Translations under genes and position numbers: made by a program
Notes under the pieces: generated by a model
The model's input: the letters and a program-made list of their open reading frames with translations, nothing else
What the model was told of the DNA's origin: nothing
Databases searched by the model: none
Shown: in pieces, positions 7,108 to 17,500 of the stretch
Numbering within the stretch: position 1 is the stretch's first letter
Layout: the number at the start of each line of letters is the position of its first letter
DNA from: Pigmentiphaga litoralis
GTDB taxonomy: Bacteria; Pseudomonadota; Gammaproteobacteria; Burkholderiales; Burkholderiaceae_B
Direction of reading: 5' to 3'
Assembly (NCBI RefSeq): GCF_014651835.1
Contig: NZ_BMXQ01000001.1
Span: 2,494,801-2,558,800 of the forward strand
DNA: 64,000 bases

Positions 7108-9459
7108 TCAGGCCGGGTGCGCGCGGTCCAGTGACGGTTTGGCGGACCCGGCGTCGGTCGGGTGCACCCCGCTGACCGCCGTCGGCCCGCTGGACGCCGA
7201 CGCCGCCACGCCTGCTGTGGGGTTGCCATCGCCACCGCCATCGCCTGCGCCTGTGCCTGCGGCGGCCGGCCCCGTTGCATCGATCCGTTGTTCCTGGTTC
7301 AGCAGACGGCTTCCGACCTTGCGGATCGGCGCCAGCTGGCGAGTGATCAGCGCCAGTTGCGTCTGCACCAGCCGGCGCGCGTCGTCGATGTGCTCCGGCA
7401 GCGTTTCGAGCTGCTCGGCCAGGCTTTCTTCTTCGGCATTGCGCACCATGATCGGCCGGCGATCGGCCAAGCCAATGGCGACTTCATCGAGCGCGGCGGC
7501 CACGCGTTCGGCCTGCTGCAGCATGGCCAGGTCACCCGGGGCATCGAGCACGGTATCGCCCCGGTGCGCACCCAGGCCCGACAGGTAGTTCAGCAGCGTG
7601 TGCGAGAGCACCAGGAAACGCAGGCCCGTGTCGGCATCCCGCCGGAAATGGCCGGGCTCGGCCAGGATGTTCGACATGGCCACCGAAAACGCTGCGTCCG
7701 CATTGTGCGCATTGCGGCGCGCGGTACGGTAGGCCAGGTCATCGAGCTTGCCAGTGCGGTATTGCGCCAGGATCGCACGCAGATACCTGGCGTTGTTGGC
7801 CACGGCGTTCGAGGCCAGCTTGTTCAACCGCCGCCCCTGCCAGTCGGGCAGGATCACGAACACCGCCAGCACGGCAATCATTCCGCCCACCAGCGTATCG
7901 ACCATGCGCGGCAGGATCAGGTCATAGCCATTGCCCACCTGGTTGAAGCACATCAGCACCAGCAGGGTCATGGCCGCCGTCGCCACCATGTAGCGGCTGG
8001 CCCGGGTCGCAAAGAACACCACGCCCGCCACCACCGCGATCACCGCCTGCAGCGACGCCCCGGGCGCCAGCTTGAACAGCGCCCAGCCGATCACCAGCCC
8101 GATCAAGGTGCCGCCGATCCGCTGCGTGGTCCGCTTGCGGGTCGCGCCGTAACTCGGCGCCGATACGAACAGCGTCGTCAGCACGATCCAGTAGCCTTCG
8201 CTCGGATGCAGCAGATGCACCATGCCATAGCCCACCGCCAGTGCAATCGCCAGGCGCAGCGCGTGCCGGAACAAGGGCGCGGCCGGCGTCAATTGCAGCT
8301 TGACGCGGTCCAGCGCGTCCTTGAAGGACTTGGGTGAGCGGTCCAGCAAGGTGCTGTCATGCTCTTCGATCGTCGCCTGCTTGCCCGCGCCCGCCAGCCG
8401 GCGATTCAGTGCGCCCAGATTGCCCGACAGGGCCGACAGCGAGCGCAGCAGGCGGCTCCACTCCGGCTTGTTCTGCGCGCGCAGGTATTCCATGGACGCA
8501 TCAAGGTCGTCCTTGGCCTGCTGCGCCTCGCTGTCGTTCACGAAGGGCTGGCGCATCTGGATGGCCAGCGCCAAGCGGCGGCACACCCGCCCTTGCGAGC
8601 GCAACAGGCGCTGGCAGCGGAACATGATGTCGCTGTGGAAGAACGTGTCAGCCAGTTCGTTGTAGGGGTAGTGCGACGACGATGCACGTTCGTGCACGTC
8701 CTGGGCGATGAAGTACAGCGCCAGATACCGGCTGTTCTTCTGCCCCGGCCGCGCCTGGCCGACGCGGCTGAAAATGCTTTCCTTCGCCACATTCAGCGCC
8801 GTCACGACCTTGCTGTTCAGTTGCGCAAGCTGCAGGCGCTGCGACTCGATATCGATGCCGCGCACCGGTTCGAACATGGCCGACTTCAGCTTCAGGTAGT
8901 CGCCCAAAGCGTGAAAGAGCACGGCCAGTTTCTGCTGCACGGGCTGGTGGGCGAACATCGCGCACCACAGCACCGACAACGCGCCGTACCAGGTCGCGCC
9001 GATCAGGAGCAGCGCCGGCTCACTCCAGAAGTGGTCGGAGGTGCCGTTGGCGTGCTCGACGCCAATGGTCGTGTAGATCGCCAGAATCAGGGTGGCGTAG
9101 GCGATCGCCCGATAACGCTCGCCGATCGCGCCCAGCATGGTCAGCCCGAATGCCGAGATCGACAACCCGATGACAAACAGCCACGGATAGGGGAACAGGG
9201 CCTTGACCGACAGCGCCGCCACCGCAAAACAGGCCAGCGTGACAATCTGCGCCCGCAGGCGGCCGCGCCAGCTGTCGTCGGTTTCCGACAATGCGCAGGC
9301 AATGATGCCCAGAAAGACCGGGATCAGCGCTTCCTGCCTGTCCAACCGCCAGCAGACGCCCATGACCGTCGCCAACGCGATGAACACGCGCAGGCTGTAG
9401 ACGAAGGTGTCTTGCGCCCAAAGGCGCCGGAGAAAGTGGACGAAGGTCGGTGCGCGCAT
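7108..9459 (-). CDS. FUSC/YccS-family inner-membrane protein
   Basis: 783 residues with two membrane blocks of about six helices each (roughly 20-175 and 400-530), separated and followed by cytosolic helical regions. This is the YccS/YhfK arrangement of the fusaric acid resistance (FUSC) superfamily. Motifs include LIPVFLGIIACALSETDDSWRGRL at the N-terminus and SAPSYGATRKRTTQRIGGTLIG in the second block. Family members are suspected aromatic-acid or osmolyte exporters, and the substrate here is unknown. The tail after about residue 730 is Gly/Ala/Thr-rich low complexity. It probably shares a transcript with the downstream Bug gene. Confidence 0.88.
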   Translation of the reverse strand: MRAPTFVHFLRRLWAQDTFVYSLRVFIALATVMGVCWRLDRQEALIPVFLGIIACALSETDDSWRGRLRAQIVTLACFAVAALSVKALFPYPWLFVIGLSISAFGLTMLGAIGERYRAIAYATLILAIYTTIGVEHANGTSDHFWSEPALLLIGATWYGALSVLWCAMFAHQPVQQKLAVLFHALGDYLKLKSAMFEPVRGIDIESQRLQLAQLNSKVVTALNVAKESIFSRVGQARPGQKNSRYLALYFIAQDVHERASSSHYPYNELADTFFHSDIMFRCQRLLRSQGRVCRRLALAIQMRQPFVNDSEAQQAKDDLDASMEYLRAQNKPEWSRLLRSLSALSGNLGALNRRLAGAGKQATIEEHDSTLLDRSPKSFKDALDRVKLQLTPAAPLFRHALRLAIALAVGYGMVHLLHPSEGYWIVLTTLFVSAPSYGATRKRTTQRIGGTLIGLVIGWALFKLAPGASLQAVIAVVAGVVFFATRASRYMVATAAMTLLVLMCFNQVGNGYDLILPRMVDTLVGGMIAVLAVFVILPDWQGRRLNKLASNAVANNARYLRAILAQYRTGKLDDLAYRTARRNAHNADAAFSVAMSNILAEPGHFRRDADTGLRFLVLSHTLLNYLSGLGAHRGDTVLDAPGDLAMLQQAERVAAALDEVAIGLADRRPIMVRNAEEESLAEQLETLPEHIDDARRLVQTQLALITRQLAPIRKVGSRLLNQEQRIDATGPAAAGTGAGDGGGDGNPTAGVAASASSGPTAVSGVHPTDAGSAKPSLDRAHPA

Positions 9460-9620
9460 AGTGCCGTGAATGAGCCGTGCGCCGGGGAACCGGCGATGGA
9501 AGGTCTACTATCGCACGACCTAGGGAAAACACCTAGTGGTTGTTGCTGCAAGGATTCGCAGCTTGACACGGCAGCCGACGACCGACAACGGCGAGGCTTC
9601 GAATGACCAGGACAAAACCA

Positions 9621-9743
9621 CGCCGGGGGGACACCCTTCAAATCCAAAAAACCTGAAAATCTGCCACATCTGCGTTATCGGGTGGGTCACATGGCAAAGG
9701 TGGCAAGAAATGGCGTTTTCAGATTTTGAAGGGTCCCCCGGCG
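9621..9743. repeat. 123-bp element with inverted ends
   Basis: The left end (9621-9644, beginning CGCCGGGGGGACACCCTTCA) matches the reverse complement of the right end (9722-9743), which reads CGCCGGGGGACCCTTCAAAA. The arms differ only by a small insertion. Between them lie about 77 bases with no other obvious repeat. The right arm runs into the ParS-like gene start. It could be a small non-autonomous insertion, a large hairpin or an operator pair. Confidence 0.6.
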
Positions 9744-10357
9744 CGCCTCGGAGCGAGATCTTGCACGTCGAACTGCCGGCCGCGACGTCACCGGAAGTGC
9801 AGCGCGCGGCGCAGATCGCCCTGAACAAGGCGGTGCGGATCCTTGGGCCGGCGCTACTGCAAGATGCCGATCGGCTGGCGGCTCTGATCGTTGGTCTTGC
9901 CACGCCCACATCGAACCTGGTCAAACAACGGGTCGAGCGGCGACGCGTGATCAGCACCCTGACGGTGGAAACCGAATGGATCAGTGCGCTGGAGCTGCAG
10001 GAAACCGTGGACGGTCACCCGCGCGTCGTTGCCGACTGGAAACGACGCGGCAGGATCTTCGGGGTAACGGGGCCGGATGGAAAGGATCTCTTCCCTGCCT
10101 ACCAGTTCGATGGCGCAATGCGACCCTTGCCTGTCGTGGCGGATATCCTCAAGCGGTTTGGCCCGGTTTCCGATCCCTGGCCCCTGATCGCCTGGTTCCA
10201 CACACCCAATATGTGGCTCGTCAGGCACGACGACAGAGACCGGCGCTACGTTGCACCGAAGAACTTCCTGCATGACGCGGGCGCGCTGCGGTTTGCACTG
10301 CAGTTGCGCGACCGCAAGGCGGAAGCGCTCGATATCAGACCGCCACCGGCGCCTTGA
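9710..10357 (+). CDS. Orphan ParS/MbcA/Xre-type antitoxin-like protein
   Basis: 215 residues. The N-terminal third is helical. A helix-turn-helix-like stretch ([18 protein letters not shown], then [11 protein letters not shown]) leads into a C-terminal segment with [23 protein letters not shown] and [14 protein letters not shown]. That pattern is the toxin-binding domain of the Xre/MbcA/ParS family, usually paired with a RES toxin. The final family motif around Pro-Leu-Asp-Leu is not recognisable. There is no toxin gene next to it, so it may act as a lone regulator. The start at 9710 has AGGTGG upstream and lies inside the inverted-end element. Its 3' end overlaps thyA by 23 bases, convergently. 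Confidence 0.6.
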   Translation: MAFSDFEGSPGAPRSEILHVELPAATSPEVQRAAQIALNKAVRILGPALLQDADRLAALIVGLATPTSNLVKQRVERRRVISTLTVETEWISALELQETVDGHPRVVADWKRRGRIFGVTGPDGKDLFPAYQFDGAMRPLPVVADILKRFGPVSDPWPLIAWFHTPNMWLVRHDDRDRRYVAPKNFLHDAGALRFALQLRDRKAEALDIRPPPAP

Positions 10358-11129
10358 TGTGCGGATGGAACTGGTAGTCCTGGATGTCAAAGTCTTCGTA
10401 TTCGTACTCGAACAAGGACGCGGGTTTGCGCTTGATGACCAGTTTCGGGTACGGGTAGGGATCGCGCGCGAGTTGCAATTCGACTTGGTCGAAGTGGTTC
10501 GTGTACAGGTGGCAGTCGCCGCCCGTCCAGATGAAGTCACCGACTTCAAGGTCGCACTGTTGGGCCACCATGTGGGTCAACAGCGCGTAACTGGCGATGT
10601 TGAACGGGACCCCCAGGAAGATGTCGGCGCTGCGCTGGTACAGCTGGCAGGATAGTTTGCCGTCGGCCACGTAGAACTGGAAGAACGCGTGGCACGGGGG
10701 CAAGGCCATCTGCGGGATGTCGGCCACGTTCCAGGCCGAGACGATCAGGCGCCGCGAATCGGGGTTTTTCTTGATCTGCTCGACCACCTGGCTGATCTGG
10801 TCGATGTGTCCGCCAGCGGGCGTGGGCCAGCTGCGCCATTGCACGCCATAGACCGGGCCCAGATCGCCATCGGCACGCGCCCATTCGTTCCAGATCGATA
10901 CGCCGCGCTCCTGGAGCCACGCCACGTTCGAGTCGCCGCGCAGGAACCACAGCAATTCAATGAAGATGCTTTTGGTGTGCAGCTTTTTGGTGGTGACCAG
11001 GGGGAAACCTTCGGCCAGATTGAACCGCATCTGGTGTCCGAAGACGGACCGGGTGCCGGTGCCGGTGCGATCCGTCTTGTGTACCCCGTGCTGGTACACG
11101 TGGCGCATGAAATCTTCGTATTGGCGCAT
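10335..11129 (-). CDS. thyA: Thymidylate synthase
   Basis: 264 residues, exactly the common ThyA length. It makes dTMP from dUMP with methylenetetrahydrofolate, releasing dihydrofolate. Seen: Arg21 in DRTGTGT, the catalytic Cys146 in [13 protein letters not shown], the [10 protein letters not shown] phosphate site and the family C-terminus ending AVAV. Dihydrofolate reductase (folA), which recycles its product, lies about 2.5 kb away on the other strand. The ATG at 11129 is followed by the standard [11 protein letters not shown]. Very sure. Confidence 0.98.
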   Translation of the reverse strand: MRQYEDFMRHVYQHGVHKTDRTGTGTRSVFGHQMRFNLAEGFPLVTTKKLHTKSIFIELLWFLRGDSNVAWLQERGVSIWNEWARADGDLGPVYGVQWRSWPTPAGGHIDQISQVVEQIKKNPDSRRLIVSAWNVADIPQMALPPCHAFFQFYVADGKLSCQLYQRSADIFLGVPFNIASYALLTHMVAQQCDLEVGDFIWTGGDCHLYTNHFDQVELQLARDPYPYPKLVIKRKPASLFEYEYEDFDIQDYQFHPHIKAPVAV

Positions 11130-11266
11130 GGGAGCAAGCTGTATAGAAATTCTGTACGCCCATTGTAGGCGGCATCGCCTTTTGCTACATGACGGCCGCC
11201 TGACAGGCCCATGAACGCCCTAGCCGGGCCTGCACGGCCTGTGCATCCCGGCGAAACGCGGATCAA

Positions 11267-11935
11267 TCAGCCAATATGCTGGCGAAAGAATGCCAGCGTG
11301 CGTTCATACGCCTTGGCCGATGCGTCGGCGTCGTACGAGCCCCGCTCGCTGCAATTGAAGCCGTGGCCGGCCGAATACACGTGCACCGGGATGTCCGGGT
11401 GCCCGGCCTGGATCTTTTCCACCTCGGGCAGGGGAATCGAGTGGTCCTGGTCGCCAAAGTGCATCATGACGGGGATCCTGGGCTGCTCGCCGATCATGTT
11501 CTGGATTCCGCCGCCGTAGTACGGCACCGCGCAGGCAAAACCGTCCGCCTTGCACGCGGCAGCCCACGAAATCAGCCCGCCCCAGCAGTAGCCCACGATG
11601 CCGACCTTGCCCGCCTCGGCGGCGACCTTCAGCGCAGCGGCAACGTCCGTCAGGGCCTGGTCCAGCGACACTTTGCCCTTCAGTTCCACGCCGCGCTTCA
11701 CGTCGTCGGGCGTGTAGCCCAGTTCAAGGCCCTTTTCGATCCGGTCGAACAAGGCCGGCGCGATGACCAGGTAGCCTTCGGACGCAAATTTGTCCGCCAC
11801 GCTGCGGATGTGCCCGTTCACACCGAAGATTTCCTGCACCAGCACCAGCCCACCCCGCGGCGTGCCGGTCGGGTCAGCGCGGTAGGCGCTCAGTTGGTTG
11901 CCGTCGTCTGTAGTCAGCGAAATGATCTGTCCCAT
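11267..11935 (-). CDS. Dienelactone hydrolase family protein
   Basis: 222 residues of the DLH-type alpha/beta hydrolase. The triad is Cys117 (GYCWGG), Asp164 (FGDQDHSIP) and His191 (SAGHGFNC), with Glu35 in VQEIFG as in carboxymethylenebutenolidase. The family opens enol-lactones such as dienelactone, but many members sit outside catabolic clusters and have uncertain substrates. No aromatic degradation genes are adjacent, so the enzyme class is firm and the substrate open. It has no signal peptide, so it is cytoplasmic. It is divergent from pyk, sharing a 137-base upstream region. Confidence 0.9.
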   Translation of the reverse strand: MGQIISLTTDDGNQLSAYRADPTGTPRGGLVLVQEIFGVNGHIRSVADKFASEGYLVIAPALFDRIEKGLELGYTPDDVKRGVELKGKVSLDQALTDVAAALKVAAEAGKVGIVGYCWGGLISWAAACKADGFACAVPYYGGGIQNMIGEQPRIPVMMHFGDQDHSIPLPEVEKIQAGHPDIPVHVYSAGHGFNCSERGSYDADASAKAYERTLAFFRQHIG

Positions 11936-12072
11936 GATGTCCCTTTTGAGTGCTTGGTGAAACTACCGACGGCAACGATACCGCCAACTCCGGATGGACG
12001 CGACGCAGATTGTGAAACCTGAGGCGTCTATACTTTTCCAAGCAGTGCCCCCAGCGATCGTCAGGAGACCCC

Positions 12073-13503
12073 ATGCGCAGAACAAGAAACGCCAAGATCG
12101 TCGCCACCGTCGGACCGGCCAGCAGCGACGCGGCCACCCTGGCCCGGCTCTTCCATGCCGGCGCCGACGTCTTCCGCCTGAATTTCAGCCACGGCACCCA
12201 GGCCGACCACCAGGCGCGCGTCGCCACGCTGCGCGCGCTCGAAGCCGAGGTCGGTCGCCCGATCGGCATCCTGATGGACCTGCAGGGCCCCAAGCTGCGT
12301 GTGGGCCGGTTCGCCGACGGCGCCGTCGTGCTGACCGAGGGTCAAAGCTTCCGGCTGGACCTGGACGCCGACCGGCCGGGCGATGCCACCCGCGCGCCCC
12401 TCCCCCACCCGGAAATCTTTGCCGCCCTGACTTCGGGCACCGACCTCCTGGTGGATGACGGCCGCATCCGGCTGCGCGTGCAGCAGCACGGTGCCGACTT
12501 TGCGGACACCGTCGTCATCAACGGCGGGCTGCTGTCCGACCGCAAGGGCGTGAATGTGCCGGGCGTCGTGCTGCCGCTGTCGGCCATGACCGCCAAGGAC
12601 CATTCGGACCTGGCTTTTGGTCTGGAACTGGGCGTGGACTGGGTGGCCCTGTCGTTCGTGCAGCGCGCCGAAGACATTCGCGAGATCAAACAGATCGTGG
12701 GCGACCGTGCCCGCATCGTGGCCAAGCTGGAAAAGCCCGCGGCGATTGCCGAACTGGATTCCATCGTGGCCGAAACGGATGCGGTGATGGTGGCGCGCGG
12801 CGACCTGGGTGTCGAGATGCCCGCCGAGCAGGTGCCGGCGATCCAGAAACGCATCGTCCGGGCGTGCCGCCGGGTCGGCAAGCCGGTGATCGTGGCCACG
12901 CAGATGCTCGAGTCGATGGTGAGCGCGCCGGTGCCTACGCGTGCCGAAGCATCGGACGTGGCCACGGCCATTTATGACGGCGCCGATGCGGTGATGCTGT
13001 CGGCCGAGTCGGCATCGGGCAAGTTTCCGATCGAGGCCGTGACCATGATGAACAACATCATCGTGCAGACCGAAGCCGACCCGCATTACCGCGAGGTCAT
13101 GGAAGCATCGCAAACGCCGCCGCCCGCGGACATTGCCAACGCGATCGGCCGGGCCGTGCGCGGCGTGGCCAGCCTGCTGCACGTGGCCACCACGATTGCA
13201 TACACGCGGTCGGGCTATTCGGCACTGCGCATGTCGCGTGAGCGGGCCGAGGCGCCGATCATCGGCATGACGCCGAACCTGACCACGGCGCGTCTGCTGG
13301 CGCTGGTGTGGGGCGTGCATGCGGTGCAGACGCACGAAGTGGCGACGGTGGGCGAGATGACCGACTACGCGTGCGAGATCGCGCTGCGCGAAGGATTCGC
13401 CACGCAGGGGCAGACGGTGGTGATCTCGGCCGGGCTGCCGTTTGCGTCATCGGGCACGACGAATATCCTGCGCATTGCGACGGTGGGCGAAGCGGCGCGC
13501 TGA
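12073..13503 (+). CDS. pyk: Pyruvate kinase
   Basis: 476 residues. It converts phosphoenolpyruvate and ADP to pyruvate and ATP. The N-terminus RRTRNAKIVATVGPAS, the barrel motif DAVMVARGDLGVEMP, KPVIVATQMLESM and the C-terminal allosteric domain are all present. AGGAG precedes the ATG at 12073. A good -10 hexamer (TATACT, 12029-12034) lies about 40 bases upstream, without a clear -35. It is monocistronic, with folA following after about 95 bases on the same strand. Confidence 0.97.
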   Translation: MRRTRNAKIVATVGPASSDAATLARLFHAGADVFRLNFSHGTQADHQARVATLRALEAEVGRPIGILMDLQGPKLRVGRFADGAVVLTEGQSFRLDLDADRPGDATRAPLPHPEIFAALTSGTDLLVDDGRIRLRVQQHGADFADTVVINGGLLSDRKGVNVPGVVLPLSAMTAKDHSDLAFGLELGVDWVALSFVQRAEDIREIKQIVGDRARIVAKLEKPAAIAELDSIVAETDAVMVARGDLGVEMPAEQVPAIQKRIVRACRRVGKPVIVATQMLESMVSAPVPTRAEASDVATAIYDGADAVMLSAESASGKFPIEAVTMMNNIIVQTEADPHYREVMEASQTPPPADIANAIGRAVRGVASLLHVATTIAYTRSGYSALRMSRERAEAPIIGMTPNLTTARLLALVWGVHAVQTHEVATVGEMTDYACEIALREGFATQGQTVVISAGLPFASSGTTNILRIATVGEAAR

Positions 13504-13598
13504 GCGGGGGCACAAAGCGCCGCGCCGGGGATGCCGCCGCAGGGATCTTGTCGCCAGCGTGCTAGATTCGCGCTTTGCCTTTACGCCCGGAACGCACC

Positions 13599-14087
13599 AT
13601 GGCCACACCGTATTCGCTCATCGTCGCCTACTCACGCAACCGCGTGATCGGGCGCGACAATCAACTGCCGTGGCGTCTGCGCGGCGACCTCGCCCACTTC
13701 AAGCGCACGACGCTGGGCCAGCCTATCCTGATGGGCCGCAAGACCTGGGAATCACTGGGACGTCCGCTGCCTGGCCGCACCAACATCGTCATCACCCGCA
13801 ACCCTGCCTATGTAGCCGACGGCGCGGTGGTGGTGAGCAGCCTGGCCGACGCCCTAGCAGCGTGCGGCGACGCGCCGCATGCGTTCGTGATCGGCGGCGC
13901 GCAGATCTATGGCGAGGCGCTGCCGGGCGCGACGCAGCTGATCGCCACGGAAGTGGACGTGGAGACCGAAGGCGACGCGTTCTTTCCGCCCCTGCCACAA
14001 GCTGACTGGGAAGAAGTGGCGCGCGAGGCGCAACCGGAAGAAGACGGCCTGCGTTATGACTTCGTGACGTATCGCCGGCTCACCTGA
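13599..14087 (+). CDS. folA: Dihydrofolate reductase
   Basis: 162 residues, normal for bacterial DHFR. It reduces dihydrofolate to tetrahydrofolate with NADPH. Seen: SLIVAYSRNRVIGRDNQLPW, the proton-donor acid Asp30 (LRGDLAHFKR), the NADPH-binding MGRKTWESLGRPLPGR and FVIGGAQIYGEAL. The ATG at 13599 (MATPYSL) matches the family start; a longer frame from 13575 adds only unconserved residues. Trimethoprim targets this family. It lies close to thyA, whose dihydrofolate product it recycles. Confidence 0.97.
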   Translation: MATPYSLIVAYSRNRVIGRDNQLPWRLRGDLAHFKRTTLGQPILMGRKTWESLGRPLPGRTNIVITRNPAYVADGAVVVSSLADALAACGDAPHAFVIGGAQIYGEALPGATQLIATEVDVETEGDAFFPPLPQADWEEVAREAQPEEDGLRYDFVTYRRLT

Positions 14088-14117
14088 GCCGGCGCGTCGA
14101 TCTGTCGCTGACGCATT

Positions 14118-14144
14118 AAAAAGGGAGACCCGCGGGTCTCCCTT
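14118..14144 (-). terminator. Terminator for the metal-efflux operon
   Basis: Perfect stem GGGAGACCC / GGGTCTCCC with a GC loop. On the minus strand it is followed by T5 (A5 at 14118-14122 on the plus strand), so it ends the efflux operon coming from the right. It may also slow folA transcription from the left, which has no U run. Confidence 0.8.
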
Positions 14145-14192
14145 GTCACATCAGGCAGGCGTCACACCAGGCAGGCGTCACACTAGGCAGGC
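14145..14192. repeat. Three tandem 16-bp repeats
   Basis: Unit GTCACAyyAGGCAGGC occurs three times head to tail (14145, 14161, 14177), followed by a partial copy (GTCACCTCA). Only the two middle bases vary. It lies in the 3' untranslated region of the PII-like gene, between its stop and the terminator hairpin. Confidence 0.85.
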
Positions 14193-14214
14193 GTCACCTC
14201 ACGCCGCCCCGTGA

Positions 14215-14541
14215 TCACTGCCCTGCCGGCTTCCACAGGTAGTCGAACGACTCTACGGGCGTTACCCAAACCACCCCGTCGCCTACGTGACGTGTCGTGC
14301 CGGCTTGAATGATCGCGGCGCGCAACGCATCCACGTGCTCGTCATCGGCCACGATCTCGACCCGCACCTTAGGCGAATAGTCCAGCAGCTCCTGCTTGTG
14401 GTTTGTCGGCGGGTTGCGCGTGGGCGAACTGCAGCCCTCGACCTTGGACACGGTCATACCCGGAAAGCCATGCACGTGGCGCAAGGCCTCGCGGACGTCA
14501 GCAAGCCGATTGGGGCGAATGATTGCCTTGATCTCTTTCAT
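14215..14541 (-). CDS. PII-like protein of a metal-efflux operon
   Basis: 108 residues with the PII fold: MKEIKAIIRPNRLADVREAL at the start and a B-loop-like GTTRHVGDGVVWV near the end. The T-loop (about 36-57) is unusual, GCSSPTRNPPTNHKQELLDY, with no tyrosine at the usual uridylylation place. It is the last gene of the RND efflux operon, 11 bases after the pump. This fits the known PII-NG group, PII paralogues encoded beside CusA/CzcA pumps. It is probably a metal- or nucleotide-sensing modulator of the pump rather than a nitrogen regulator; that role is inference. Confidence 0.85.
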   Translation of the reverse strand: MKEIKAIIRPNRLADVREALRHVHGFPGMTVSKVEGCSSPTRNPPTNHKQELLDYSPKVRVEIVADDEHVDALRAAIIQAGTTRHVGDGVVWVTPVESFDYLWKPAGQ

Positions 14542-14552
14542 GAAAGCTCTCC

Positions 14553-17500
14553 TTAAGCCTCTTTGCCTTCTTCATCGAACCACTTGTACAGGGTCGGAAG
14601 CATGAGCAACGTCAACAATGTCGAGGTAATCAGACCGCCAATCACCACCACGGCCAGCGGACGCTGGACTTCCGATCCCGGTCCGGTAGCGAACAGGAAA
14701 GGAATCAGGCCCAACATGGCGACCGTGGCGGTCATCATGACCGGCCGGAATCGCATGGTCGCGCCTTGCAGCACCGACTCATCGAGCGACTTGCCCTCCA
14801 TCCGCAGGCCGCGGATGTAGGACACCATCACCACCCCGTTCAACACGGCGATCCCCCACAGCGCGATGAACCCGACCGATGCGGGCACCGACAGGTATTC
14901 GCCCGTGACGAACAGGCCGAAGATCCCGCCGATCGATGCAAACGGCAGCACCGTGATGATCAGCGTGGCGTAGCGCACGGATTTGAACAGCAGGAACAGC
15001 AGGAAGAAGATCGCCGCGACCGTGATCGGTACGATGATCGTCATGTGGCCCAGCGCCCGTTCCATGTTCTGGAAGGTGCCGCCCCACTCCAGGTAGTAGC
15101 CGACAGGCAACTGCACCTGAGTCTGCACGGCCTGCTGCAGTTCGGCCACGAAGCCGCCCAGGTCGCGGTCAGCCACGTTGATCGCGACCACGATGCGGCG
15201 CTTGCCGCCTTCGCGGCTTATCTGCGCCGGACCGTCCAGCACCTCGATCTTGGCCAGGCTGTCCATTGGCACGCGCACGCCACGCGGCGTCGTCACCAGC
15301 AGGTCGCGGATGGCCGACACGTTGCCGCGGAAGGACTCGGGCAGACGCACCGCGGCGTTGAAGCGCCGCTCGCCTTCGAAGATCTCGGTCGCGTTCTTGC
15401 CCGCGATCGCGATTTCGATGACGTCATGCACGTCGGACACGTTCAGGCCGTAACGGGCGATGGCGCGCCGGTCGATTTCGATCGACAGGTATTGCTGCCC
15501 GCTGATCAACTCGACCCGCACATCGCGCGCGCCGCTGATGCTGTTCGCGACCTTGGCGATTTCGTTTGCCTTCGCGCGCAGGCGTCCAAGGTCTTCACCG
15601 AAGACCTTCACGGCCACGTCGGACCGGACGCCCGTCACCATTTCGTCCACCCGATCGGAAATCGGCTGGGCCATGACGACCTGCGCACTCGGGATCACCT
15701 TCAGCGCCTTCTGAATTTCGGCGGCGATGGTGTCCTGCGTCCATCCGTCGGGCCATTCATCGCGCGGCTTCAGGCTGACGACCGGGGTCGACTCGTTCTG
15801 CGATTGAGGATCAGCCGGGCTTTCGCCACGACCCACGCCCGACACCGCCGACTTGACGCCGGGCACCTGCATGATCAGCTTCATGGCCTGCATTTCCAGC
15901 TTGATCGACTCTTCAAGCGAGATATTCGGCACGCGGTTGATCGACGGCACGATCGACCCTTCCTTCATTTCGGGAATGAAGGCCGTGCCCAGCATTGGCA
16001 CCAGCGCCAGCGAGCTCAGGAACAGCAGGACGGCCAGCACCACCGTTTTCTTGGCGTTCCGGACAGCCCAGGCCAACAGACGCAGGTAGGGCTTTTTCAT
16101 CATCGCGATGACGCGCGTATCGTGCTCGGCGCCGCCCTTCAACACGTAGGAGGAGACCACCGGCGCCAGCGTCATGGACAACACCACCGAGATGCCCAGC
16201 GCGATGGCGATGGTGTAAGCCAGCGGCGCAAACATCTTGCCTTCCATGCCCTGCAGGGTCATCAGCGGCAGGAACACCAGGATGATGACGCAGATACCGA
16301 ACACGACCGGGGTCGCGACTTCGGTCACCGAACGCAGAATGACGCGGATCTTGCTGTCCCCCGGTTCCCGCGGGCGCCCCAGGTGGCCGAAGGCGTTCTC
16401 GACCACCACGGCCGGCCCGTCCACCATCAGACCAATCGCAACGGCAAGCCCCCCCAACGACATCAGGTTGGCCGAGATCCCGAACTGGTTCATGGCAAAG
16501 AAGGTCAGCAGTGGCGTCAGGATGAGCGTCGTAATCACGATGACGGACGATCGCAGATCCCCAAGGAACAGGAAGAGCACGACCACGACCAATGCGATCC
16601 CTTCGAGCAACACCTTGGTCACGGTCCAGAGCGCGGCGTCGACCAGTTCGCTTCGATCGTAGTAGGACACGATCTGCAGCCCGTCGGGCAGCATGCCCTG
16701 GCTGTTGATCTCGGCCACCCGCGCCTTGACCCGGGACACCACTTCCTTGGCATTGCCGCCACGCATCATCATTACGATGCCACCGACCGCCTCGGTCACG
16801 CCGTTCTTGACGACTGCGCCGTAGCGGACTTCGTGACCAATCGTGATTTCGGCCACGTCGCGCATGTAGACAGGCGTGCCATTCGATTCGGTCAGCACGA
16901 TGTTGCCGATGTCTTCAAGCGTTTCGATCAGGCCGACGCCGCGGATCAGATACTGCTCGGCAAAGCGCGGCAGAATGCCTCCGCCCGAGTTGGCGTTGTT
17001 GCGCGCCAGGGCCTCATAAACCTGCGAGATCGAGATGCCGTAGTGATTCATCCGGTCCGGATTCATCAGGGCCTGGTACTGCTTGACGTAACCGCCTTGC
17101 GAGTTGATTTCCGCTACCTGCGGAATGGAACGCAGCAGCGGACGCACGACCCAGTCCTGCGCGATGCGCCGCCTGGTCAATTCTTCGACCGACAACTCCT
17201 TGTCGCCGTCGTCGGGCTTGTCGAGCGTGTATTGGAAGACCTCCCCCAGGCCGGTCGAGACCGGACCGAGCACCGGCGTCACGCCCGTGGGCATGCGCGA
17301 AGCGACCTCGATCAGCCGTTCCATGACCAGTTGCCGCGCGAAATACACGTCGGTCGCGTCGGTGAACACCAGAGTGATCAGCGACAGGCCCGGCTTGTTC
17401 AGCGAACGCATTTCCTCGATGCCGGGCAGCCCGGTCATCGCGATCTCGACGGGCACGGTCACGAAGCGCTCGACTTCTTCGGGCGATCGCCCAGGCGCCT

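Noticed and set aside
7162-9606. Long plus-strand open frames opposite the FUSC gene
   Set aside because: Antisense shadows with unnatural amino-acid composition; the minus-strand protein has clear membrane helices.
12061-13335. A 424-codon open frame on the minus strand
   Set aside because: Antisense of pyruvate kinase, His/Arg-rich with no domain.
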